In this document: positions 17,250 through 24,721 of the stretch, one piece after another
Position numbering within the stretch: position 1 is the first letter of the stretch
Layout of the letters: each line of letters starts with the position of its first letter
NCBI GenBank assembly: GCA_018673255.1
Contig: JABHDC010000121.1
Location: 1 to 58,155 of the forward strand
Reading direction: 5' to 3'
Source: Gemmatimonadota bacterium
Lineage (GTDB): Bacteria > Latescibacterota > UBA2968 > UBA8231
DNA length: 58,155 bases
The notes under the pieces: model-generated
What the model saw: the letters and a program-made list of their open reading frames with translations, nothing else
Told to the model about the DNA's origin: nothing
The model's database searches: none
Made by a program: the position numbers and the translations under genes

Positions 17250-17303
17250 GGCCTCCAGGGGAAGCCACTCCGACTTGGCCAGGAGACTCAGTCCCTGGCG
17301 GCC
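17250..17303 (+). other. Hairpin after the PIG-L gene
   Basis: GGCCTCCAGGG (17250-17260) pairs with CCCTGGCGGCC (17293-17303), 10 of 11 positions, just after the PIG-L stop at 17222. No T-run follows, so a terminator role is unsure. Confidence 0.35.
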
Positions 17304-17392
17304 TGACCCTGTACTCCACCACGGCGGATGCCGCCGCACCCCGTTTCGACAACCCGATCACATCTGTTGCAGCCGGTCTGGGTCAGATCAGC

Positions 17393-20300
17393 TTAGAACA
17401 GACTCATCTGCGAAGCGCGATCACGTTGCGGCAATTCGACCGTGCGACGTTGTACCAGCTCACCTGGGATGTCCATCAGAAACAGTGACGGCGACGGCAG
17501 GGTTGTCTTGCCATACAGCTGGCGGCGACGGGCAAAGGTGAGAATCAGTCGCCGTTGTGCCCGCGTCATGCCCACGTAGAGCAGACGCCGTTCTTCTTCG
17601 ACATCACCCGGTTCGTCCGGAGCCAGCTGCAGTGGCATCAGGCCCTGCTCGAGACCACACAGGAAGACGACGGGAAACTCGAGACCCTTGGCGGCGTGCA
17701 TCGTCATCACCGTGACCGCCTCGCCATCCTTGCGCTGACCCGCCGCGCGTTCCACGTCCGCTTCGCTGCCCAGCATCACGCCATCCAGCAACTGTTGCAT
17801 CGAGGCGAAGCCCTGGGCGGCCTGAATGAGACGATCGAAGGCCGGCGTCGTCTCCACGCCCAGATCCTGTTGCCAGGTGCGCAGCACCAGTGCCGGCGCG
17901 TCATCTTGGCTTCGGCGTCCGTAGCCTTCTGCCGCGCGACGCATGGCCTCGACCTGAGCCGCGGCCTTGGTCGGCAATTCAGCGATCGCCCGATCCATCA
18001 CCTGCGTCGATACAAGCCCTCTGGCCAACTCGGCCATGGCCGCCTTGCCCGGATGGAAGGGACTGGCGCCACGCAGCGCCTCCAGTAGACGCAGGGGACG
18101 AGTGGGTTCCATCGCATAGCGGAAGAAGGCCAGTGCTTCCCGAGCACCCCGTTCCTCCAGGAAACTGGTGTGTCCCAGCAGTCGATAGGGGAGTCCCTGC
18201 GTCAGCAGGCAGGTCTCGAGTTCGTCGGCCTGAGCGCCGGTCCGCACGAGGATGGCCATGTCACCAAAAGAGAATTCTCCCGCTTCGGGACCGGTCGGCG
18301 TGTTGTCGAGCAGATCGATCCCACCAACCAGATCGCCGATTCGCTGCACGACAGCAATCCCTTCAGCGGTTTCGGAGGGCGTGTCGATGAGTTCGATCGC
18401 CGCCCGTCCCGCCGGCAATGGCGAGAGGGGGCCCTTGCCAAGCAACTCCGTGGCAGCACGGGCGATGCCCGTTGTGGAGCGATAATTGGTGTCCAGCGAG
18501 ACATCGACGGCAGCGGGGAAGTCCGCTCGCAATCGGTGGAAGAAGCCCGGATCAGCGCCACGGAAACCGTAGATCGCCTGATCCGGATCACCGATGACAA
18601 ACAGGCCCGCACCGTCGCCGGCCAGGGCCCGCACGAGTCGGTACTGCACCGCATTCACATCCTGGAATTCATCCACCAGCAACCAGCGGCAACGCGCACG
18701 CTGTGCGGCAACTGTCGTATCCCCACGCAACCGATCGGCCCATCGCAGCAGCAGGTCGTCGAAGTCGCAGGCACCCCAGGCGATCAACCGTTCTTCATAG
18801 CCGCCATAAATGGCGGCCAGCTCTTCATCCGGTGGCAGATCACCAGCGCGGATGCCGGCCGCTTTCCAGCGACTGATCTGCTCCTGCACGGATCGCGCCT
18901 GTCCCTCGCGGCCACCGCCGGCCTCGGCGATGACATCGCTGATCAGACCACGCGCCTCCAGTGAATCCAGCAACAGGGGTGCTGCATCCTCACCATCCAG
19001 CTCGCGCAGCGCATCCACAGCGATCTGATGGAAGGTGCCGACGCGCATGCGTTCAGCCGCTTCACCCAGCAGGGGTCGCAGACGCTGACGCATCTGGGTC
19101 GCCGCCCGTCGTGTGAACGTCACAGCCGTGATCGATTCCGGGTCCACATCACATCGCTCCACGAGCCAGGCGATGCGACGCGTCAATGTGCGGGTCTTCC
19201 CCGAGCCGGGTCCGGCAGAGACGATGACCGGGCCGCATTTGGCGGTGACCGCTTCCAGCTGGCTGGCATCCAGCTCGGCCAGTGGATCGGCGGCATCGAC
19301 ATCGGCCAGCACTGTATCGGCCGCCTCAAGTAGACCCTGACGCTGGGGCTCACGATGAGCGTGGCCCGCCAACTCCGTCAGCGTCAGTGCATCAGCCAGA
19401 TCCTCGTCCTTCAGAGCTTCGTCCTGCAGAGCACCCGTGTCATCAAGCGCTGCTTCATCAGTTGCAGCACTCGGAATTGCCGCATCCTGAGACGCAGCGT
19501 CCGATGACTCTTCATTCTGAGCCTGGATATTCTGGGTTGCGTCAGGCGTGTCACCAGATGACAGCGCCGCAGCCGACAGGTCCTCTGAGGTGTCAGCCGG
19601 TGAAACTGCCTTGGCTGCCTTATTCTTCGCGGGCTTGGGCACCTCAACAGGTGGCGGCATGTCGAACAAGGGCGGGGGCATCTCGAACAGGCGGCCCTGG
19701 CCTTCGAGTCGTTCGCGCTCGCCGTCACCGAACAACTCAATCACACCGTATTCACCATCGTGGCCCGGGTCGATGTGCACTTCGCCCGTACGCATGCGAC
19801 GCACCCCTTCGGCGACCAGCGACTGACCCGCCTCTTCGATTCGGGCCACATCGACCTGCCGCAGGATGTCGAACTCGCTGCCCAGTTGCGACAGCAGATC
19901 CATGTAGATCGCCTGCACTTTCTTCGACTTGGCTCCCACGCCCACCGCAGCGGCGATCACCTCTTCCAGTGGAATCAGATAGTCGAAGGGCCTGGAACGA
20001 GCAGCCGCCGCTTCTTCGGACCGGTCCGCCAGTTGTTCGACCCGGTGCAGGACACCCACCGTCAGCTGCTTGCCACATGCCGGACACATGCCGTCGGCGG
20101 CCAGGGTCTGGCGTGGCTCCCAGCTGATGCCACACTTGCGATGGCCGTCGAAGTGGTATTTCCCCTCTTCGGGATAGAATTCGATTGTGCCGGTGAATCG
20201 ATCTCGATCGTTCTCCTGCAGGGCTTCGTAGATGCCACGGTAACTCAGATCCGTGTCGTAGCAGGTCGCTTCCCGACCCAGCTTCGAAGCCGAGTGGGCA

Positions 20301-21007
20301 TCAGAATTCGAGATGATGGCATAACGATCCAGCGCCGACAGCTTGCAGTTCATCAGCGGATCCGATGAAAGACCCGTCTCTATGGCGAAGATGTGGGGCA
20401 ATAGATCGTCGTAGCAGGCTTCCAGACTGTCGAAGCCCGAACTGGCACCCAGGACCGCAAAGTGCGGCGTCCAGATGTGGGCGGGGACGAACAGCACATC
20501 CTCGCTGGCTTCCAGACAGATTTCCAGTAGATCGCGGCTGTCGAGTCCAAGAATCGGACGGCCGTCGGAGGCCAGGTTGCCGACCGCACCCAGACGCGCA
20601 TTCAGGCGATCGACGGCGTCGAAGTCGGGCAGGCAGACGACGTGGTGCACCTTCCGCGTGCGATCGCGCTTCTTGTAGATCGTGCTGATCTCGACGGTGA
20701 GCATGAATCGCACATCCCGTCGGCACGAAGCCGGGATCTCAGGCTCGACCTCTGCCCGCGGCGCCTCGCGTAACTGATACAGGCCCTGCTCGGCTGGTTC
20801 GAGCGTGTCCTTGAGTTCCTGCAACCATACGGGATGGGTCACGTCTCCCGTGCCCACAACGGTGAGTCCCTTCAGATTCGCCCATTGATACAGGGCCTGG
20901 GGATTCAAGTCACGGCTGGTAGCGCGAGAAAAGCGCGAATGTAGATGGATATCGGCAACAAACCGCACAGGCGGGCCTCGTCGTGGGCGACCCACACTAC
21001 CGGACAC
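17393..21007 (-). CDS. Endonuclease Q-like PHP nuclease fused to UvrD-family helicase
   Basis: 1,204 residues from a GTG; other in-frame GTGs follow within 15 codons, so the exact start is open. Residues about 14-430 match the PHP-type EndoQ family (TIGR00375-like). Metal-site motifs are ADIHLHSRFS (D19, H21, H23), VGTGD (D55), E106, H121-H122, PAHIWTPHF (H177, H182) and SNSDAH (D236, H238), with a zinc-knuckle-like cysteine set (C292, C308, C311). Characterised EndoQ enzymes nick DNA 5' of deaminated bases and abasic sites. Residues 440-570 are a Pro, Ala and acidic linker. Residues about 575-1185 are a superfamily 1 UvrD/PcrA helicase: Walker A SAGPGSGKT (597-605), FTRRAA, VGTFH, Walker B LLVDEFQD (D789, E790), IGDPDQAIYGFRGA, TNYRST, TMHAAKGLEF and YVGMTRA. 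The last five residues, QMSLF, fit a sliding-clamp-binding motif. The likely role is replication-linked repair of deaminated DNA. Confidence 0.9.
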   Translation of the reverse strand: MSGSVGRPRRGPPVRFVADIHLHSRFSRATSRDLNPQALYQWANLKGLTVVGTGDVTHPVWLQELKDTLEPAEQGLYQLREAPRAEVEPEIPASCRRDVRFMLTVEISTIYKKRDRTRKVHHVVCLPDFDAVDRLNARLGAVGNLASDGRPILGLDSRDLLEICLEASEDVLFVPAHIWTPHFAVLGASSGFDSLEACYDDLLPHIFAIETGLSSDPLMNCKLSALDRYAIISNSDAHSASKLGREATCYDTDLSYRGIYEALQENDRDRFTGTIEFYPEEGKYHFDGHRKCGISWEPRQTLAADGMCPACGKQLTVGVLHRVEQLADRSEEAAAARSRPFDYLIPLEEVIAAAVGVGAKSKKVQAIYMDLLSQLGSEFDILRQVDVARIEEAGQSLVAEGVRRMRTGEVHIDPGHDGEYGVIELFGDGERERLEGQGRLFEMPPPLFDMPPPVEVPKPAKNKAAKAVSPADTSEDLSAAALSSGDTPDATQNIQAQNEESSDAASQDAAIPSAATDEAALDDTGALQDEALKDEDLADALTLTELAGHAHREPQRQGLLEAADTVLADVDAADPLAELDASQLEAVTAKCGPVIVSAGPGSGKTRTLTRRIAWLVERCDVDPESITAVTFTRRAATQMRQRLRPLLGEAAERMRVGTFHQIAVDALRELDGEDAAPLLLDSLEARGLISDVIAEAGGGREGQARSVQEQISRWKAAGIRAGDLPPDEELAAIYGGYEERLIAWGACDFDDLLLRWADRLRGDTTVAAQRARCRWLLVDEFQDVNAVQYRLVRALAGDGAGLFVIGDPDQAIYGFRGADPGFFHRLRADFPAAVDVSLDTNYRSTTGIARAATELLGKGPLSPLPAGRAAIELIDTPSETAEGIAVVQRIGDLVGGIDLLDNTPTGPEAGEFSFGDMAILVRTGAQADELETCLLTQGLPYRLLGHTSFLEERGAREALAFFRYAMEPTRPLRLLEALRGASPFHPGKAAMAELARGLVSTQVMDRAIAELPTKAAAQVEAMRRAAEGYGRRSQDDAPALVLRTWQQDLGVETTPAFDRLIQAAQGFASMQQLLDGVMLGSEADVERAAGQRKDGEAVTVMTMHAAKGLEFPVVFLCGLEQGLMPLQLAPDEPGDVEEERRLLYVGMTRAQRRLILTFARRRQLYGKTTLPSPSLFLMDIPGELVQRRTVELPQRDRASQMSLF

Positions 21008-21124
21008 GGGTAGTCGGGACGCTCGTTGGCGAACACGGGGAGGACCGGACCGCTGTGTGCGGTACGCGGCGGGGAATCAGCAACCCAGGGGGGATTGGAG
21101 TGGGGTGGTCGCTGATCAGTACCA

Positions 21125-21152
21125 GTCTTACGGCTGACTACAGTGTTACCAA
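21125..21152 (-). promoter_or_regulatory. Promoter candidate for the EndoQ-helicase gene
   Basis: On the minus strand TTGGTA (21152-21147), a 16-bp spacer and TAAGAC (21130-21125) lie about 120 bp before the GTG. The layout resembles the msrAB promoter candidate; the match is modest. Confidence 0.3.
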
Positions 21153-21267
21153 TATAGGGGTTGGCCCCTGCCTGGCCACGCTGTGTTTCGTCCACTGGAG
21201 GTGAAATTCTGATCGGGCCCCCACGACCTGCCCGGATACGCCGCCTGTCGACGGTCTGTCGGGGGTA

Positions 21268-23397
21268 CTAACCTGTCCCGTCGACGGTCAGTTGCCCTGC
21301 CGCCAGCGACCGAGCCCCAATGGCGCGGATCTCTTCCACCGTGGTCTGCCCGTCACCATACAATTCGGTCACGTAATCGACTTCGAAGACCGTGCCGGCC
21401 GGCACGGGGTTGTTCTCGGGGTGGAAGTTCACATGCACGTCGATGTAGTTGCCGCAGACCGAGAAGTGGAAGGGGATCCGGGGGTGCTGTGGGTTATTCA
21501 TGAAGGCGAGCACATTGCCTCGATCGCTGGCAAAGAGCCCATAGAACAGATGGGGCCCCACGTCGCCTTCACCGACACTGCTGGCACTGGTATCGGGGCG
21601 CAATGTATAGACCATCGACGACGCATTGTGTTGCATGAACAGTACCGCATCGTGGTACCAGGTCTCCACCAGACGAGACGGATAGGGGAAGATGTCGGAA
21701 AACTCCACATTGATCCCGTCCCACGATTGCAGGATCTCCATGCGCATACGCACTTCCAGGCGTGGACGCGGATGATCGGTGGGCACGCGCAGCCAGGTCT
21801 CTGATTGGGCGCGCCCATTCGGATTCAGCGTGCGCCAGTAGAGTTCGACCTGCTCCGGTCCCGGATCCAGCACCTGGAAGTCCTGGATCAGGTTGCAGTA
21901 GTGCAGGCGGGAGATGCCGCAGGACAGGAACCACGCCATCGGCATTTCCCAGACCACGGGATCCACCTGATCAAAAGCGGTCAGCCGATGCACGGCACCG
22001 GAGAACAGGTCCACTTCCAGCAGAGGCCGGCGTGAGTTGCGGCTTGTCCAGATGGCCAGGTCCCGATGGTTGCCGGCGCGTCGCTGCAGATCGACGCCAG
22101 TCGTCTCGCTCTGGTAGGTCGCTTGTACGCCGGCGACCCGCTCGATCTGAATCGTCGTGGGACCCTTGGCACTGAGTCGATGGCTCACCAGCACATCATC
22201 GACCGAGTCATTGCGATGGCTCATGTCCATGGGCACGCAGATGTCGTCGGTGAGTTCACCTTCCGACATGAGTTGGGGCCGCAGGCGCTCACCATTGGCC
22301 TGCGCCAGCACACCCCCCCGATGCCGCATCTGCGTCTTGCGCCGGAAGTGCCGGATGCGAACGACCCGCTCCAGGGCATCTTTCGGAAACTGGACCGTCA
22401 CCGATCCGGGATCTGCCTGACCCACTTCGTAGGTGCCATCCTCTTCGGTATAACAACGGAAGGTGCCACCCAGGATCTCAGGCGTCAGGGGCCGTTGCAC
22501 GGCCGCCATGCGCCGGGCCAGATCCGCCTCGTCGGCAGCGACGGAGATGACAAGCGTGGCGGCGTGGACGATCTCCCCCTCGTCGTCGGCGCCTTCACGC
22601 CACACCCACCGTGCTGTCGGTCCTGTGTCGTTCTGCGCCACGGTGATGTGCGCCGTGTCGTGACGAGCCCAGCCCATGTTGCCGCGACACCACTGCTGCA
22701 TCCCTGAGGGCCAGCGGGAGGCGTAGAAGGGTGGTGTGATGCCGTGATCGGAGGCCATGGGCCAGACGTCGCCTGCGTCACGGACCCAATAGAGTCCCAT
22801 CGGCTTGTGCCCCTGAGCACCGGTGAAGACGACGGACTTCGCCGGCAATCCATCGCCGAAGGCACGGCGCACGGATTCGCCCGCAGGCACCGCATCATCA
22901 CCGACCCAGACCTGCTCGTAGGCACCATCCCCCGTTGCTTCGACCCAGCAATCCTGCACCGCACCGTGACCGTGCGTGTCGACGATGTGCACAGACCACG
23001 TGACGTGCACGTCCCCTTCGGCGTAGAGCCAGACGTCCTGACGCCCGTCTCCGTGGTAGTGTCCTTCGGCATCGAGCAGGTCAAAGGCGACGCGCATCCC
23101 CACGCGCACCGGTCCCTCTTCCAGGAAGCTGCACTTGGGCGCCAGATCAGCCTCCTGCCGCAACTCCACCAGCTGGCCGTGATCAGCCGATCCGGGTGTG
23201 TGGCGGCAGATGAGCCGGACCCGCAGCGCCAGTCGCGCCAGATGTGGCAGGTCTGCACCCGGTGCTGGCATGACGGGCACGTTGCCGTCGCCGCCTACGG
23301 TGAGCACACCCCCGGCGTGGCGGGCGATGCCGACACCGGCATCGCCGATGTGGCCGTACCAGTGGGTGCGAAGATCGGTGAAGGTACCATCAGACAT
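21268..23397 (-). CDS. Large uncharacterised beta-rich protein
   Basis: 709 residues; I do not recognise a named family. The ATG at 23397 follows AGGAG at 11 bp. Composition and spacing suggest beta-sandwich domains: many short strands with Trp, His and Asp (DGRQDVWLYAEGDVHVTWSVHIV, split by turns). A middle part has FYASRWPSGMQQWCRGNMGW. A C-terminal part (HLFYGLFASDRGNVLAFMNN, then FSVCGNYIDVHVNFHPENNP) resembles carbohydrate-active or lyase-like sandwiches. No signal peptide is visible. It is divergent from the Asp-box propeller gene across 155 bp, which may share a promoter region. A role in polysaccharide handling is only a guess from the neighbours. Confidence 0.65.
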   Translation of the reverse strand: MSDGTFTDLRTHWYGHIGDAGVGIARHAGGVLTVGGDGNVPVMPAPGADLPHLARLALRVRLICRHTPGSADHGQLVELRQEADLAPKCSFLEEGPVRVGMRVAFDLLDAEGHYHGDGRQDVWLYAEGDVHVTWSVHIVDTHGHGAVQDCWVEATGDGAYEQVWVGDDAVPAGESVRRAFGDGLPAKSVVFTGAQGHKPMGLYWVRDAGDVWPMASDHGITPPFYASRWPSGMQQWCRGNMGWARHDTAHITVAQNDTGPTARWVWREGADDEGEIVHAATLVISVAADEADLARRMAAVQRPLTPEILGGTFRCYTEEDGTYEVGQADPGSVTVQFPKDALERVVRIRHFRRKTQMRHRGGVLAQANGERLRPQLMSEGELTDDICVPMDMSHRNDSVDDVLVSHRLSAKGPTTIQIERVAGVQATYQSETTGVDLQRRAGNHRDLAIWTSRNSRRPLLEVDLFSGAVHRLTAFDQVDPVVWEMPMAWFLSCGISRLHYCNLIQDFQVLDPGPEQVELYWRTLNPNGRAQSETWLRVPTDHPRPRLEVRMRMEILQSWDGINVEFSDIFPYPSRLVETWYHDAVLFMQHNASSMVYTLRPDTSASSVGEGDVGPHLFYGLFASDRGNVLAFMNNPQHPRIPFHFSVCGNYIDVHVNFHPENNPVPAGTVFEVDYVTELYGDGQTTVEEIRAIGARSLAAGQLTVDGTG

Positions 23398-23552
23398 GGG
23401 CGTTCATACTCCTGTTGTGTGTCGATTGAGTGGCAACATAGGTCGCCTGAGAGCCATTCGACAGTGGCGTGGTAACCGGCAACGTTCATTATCTTCATCT
23501 ACCAAGCGGCTCTGGCGTTCGACCTGTGACCACCGAAGGACATGACCCCTCT

Positions 23553-24482
23553 ATGCTCATCGCCACCGACCAGCAAGTTCTTCTGCACAGCACCAAGGAC
23601 ATTGATGTCGTGCCGGCGCCGCTCCTATCGACGGACGCGGCAGCCATCATCGACATGACACCGGCACTGGCTGCCGCATGGGTTGGCGGCGGCGATGTCG
23701 TGCTGGGCCGAGGCGGCGAACTGGGTCGGTTGAATACGGGACTGGAGGAGAAGGTGACCAGTCTCCATATCCTGTGTGAGGAGCCCCTCGTGCTGCTGGC
23801 CGGGACCGAACCGGCGCGTCTGTTTCGGATCACCGGCGACGGTCTGGTGGAACCACTGGAGGGATTCGATCGCGTCGAGGGGCGTGACAGCTGGGACACC
23901 CCCTGGGGTGGGCCGGCCGCAGTGCGTTCCATCGCCAGCCACGGCAAGTGGCTCTATGTGGATATCCACGTGGGTGGCATCGTGCGCTCTGGTGACAATG
24001 GCGAAACCTGGTCACCCGTGCAGGATGCGATTCACCGTGACGTGCATCAGGTTCTCACCCATTCCGGCAGACCCGAGCGCATCTACGCCAACACCGCCCA
24101 AGGCCCCTACATGTCGGAGGATCGTGGCGACAGTTGGAGCCACGCTGTGGTCGGCCTGGCAACACGATATGGTCGCGCCATCGCCGTGGACTCGGAGGAT
24201 CCTGACCTGATGCTGGCCAGCGTCAGCCTCGGTTCGCACCAGGGTGAGGGACGCCTGTATCGATCGACGGACGCCGGGACCTCCTGGCGGCATGTGAGTC
24301 GTGGGTTCCCGCCCTTCGTCGAGGGCAACATCGACACCTTCTGCCTCGCCTTTGGCGGGGTCGACCGAGCCTGGGCTGCCGTGGATCGCACGCTGTATCG
24401 CAGCGATGATCTGGGCGAGAGCTGGACCGAAGCCTGGGAGGCTGAGGTGCCGATCCGCGCCCTGGCAGCGCCCCGCAGTTGA
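23553..24482 (+). CDS. Asp-box beta-propeller (sialidase/sortilin-like) protein
   Basis: 309 residues from the ATG at 23553; a GTG at 23526 is a possible alternative start. Four Asp boxes (S-x-D-x-G-x-S/T-W) are plain: SGDNGETWSPV, SEDRGDSWSHA, STDAGTSWRHV and SDDLGESWTEA, spaced about 45-60 residues apart. These are the structural turns of sialidase, sortilin and photosynthesis-system-II stability-factor propellers. No export signal is seen, and the catalytic arginines and Asp/Glu/Tyr of true sialidases are not evident, so a binding or scaffold role is as likely as hydrolysis. It is divergent from the large beta-rich protein, which may be functionally linked. Confidence 0.78.
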   Translation: MLIATDQQVLLHSTKDIDVVPAPLLSTDAAAIIDMTPALAAAWVGGGDVVLGRGGELGRLNTGLEEKVTSLHILCEEPLVLLAGTEPARLFRITGDGLVEPLEGFDRVEGRDSWDTPWGGPAAVRSIASHGKWLYVDIHVGGIVRSGDNGETWSPVQDAIHRDVHQVLTHSGRPERIYANTAQGPYMSEDRGDSWSHAVVGLATRYGRAIAVDSEDPDLMLASVSLGSHQGEGRLYRSTDAGTSWRHVSRGFPPFVEGNIDTFCLAFGGVDRAWAAVDRTLYRSDDLGESWTEAWEAEVPIRALAAPRS

Positions 24483-24579
24483 GGGCAGGTAGCTAGGGGC
24501 CGATCAGACCCGGTGGCTGGATCTCGCAAGGAGGTCTCCCACCGGCGCCTCATCACCGACTGACCCGACGGGGTGGCCG

Positions 24580-24593
24580 GTGATGAATATCAC
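24580..24593. promoter_or_regulatory. Palindromic operator candidate
   Basis: GTGAT-GAAT-ATCAC is a perfect 5-4-5 inverted repeat, of the half-site style bound by CRP/FNR-type regulators. It lies about 130 bp before the giant secreted protein gene. Confidence 0.4.
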
Positions 24594-24627
24594 TGTTTAC
24601 AAGCTAGACATTCACTATCATCGATCT

Positions 24628-24651
24628 CCTTCGGAATCGTCTTGCCGAAGG
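24628..24651 (+). other. Leader hairpin before the giant gene
   Basis: CCTTCGG (24628-24634) and CCGAAGG (24645-24651) form a perfect 7-bp stem with a 10-nt loop. No T-run follows. It may be a protein-binding site or leader structure. Confidence 0.3.
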
Positions 24652-24721
24652 ACTGTGTTCATCAGAATCCTGGTTCATTCCTACTTCACAACAATTCTTG
24701 CATCAAATCATGAGGCTGAAA

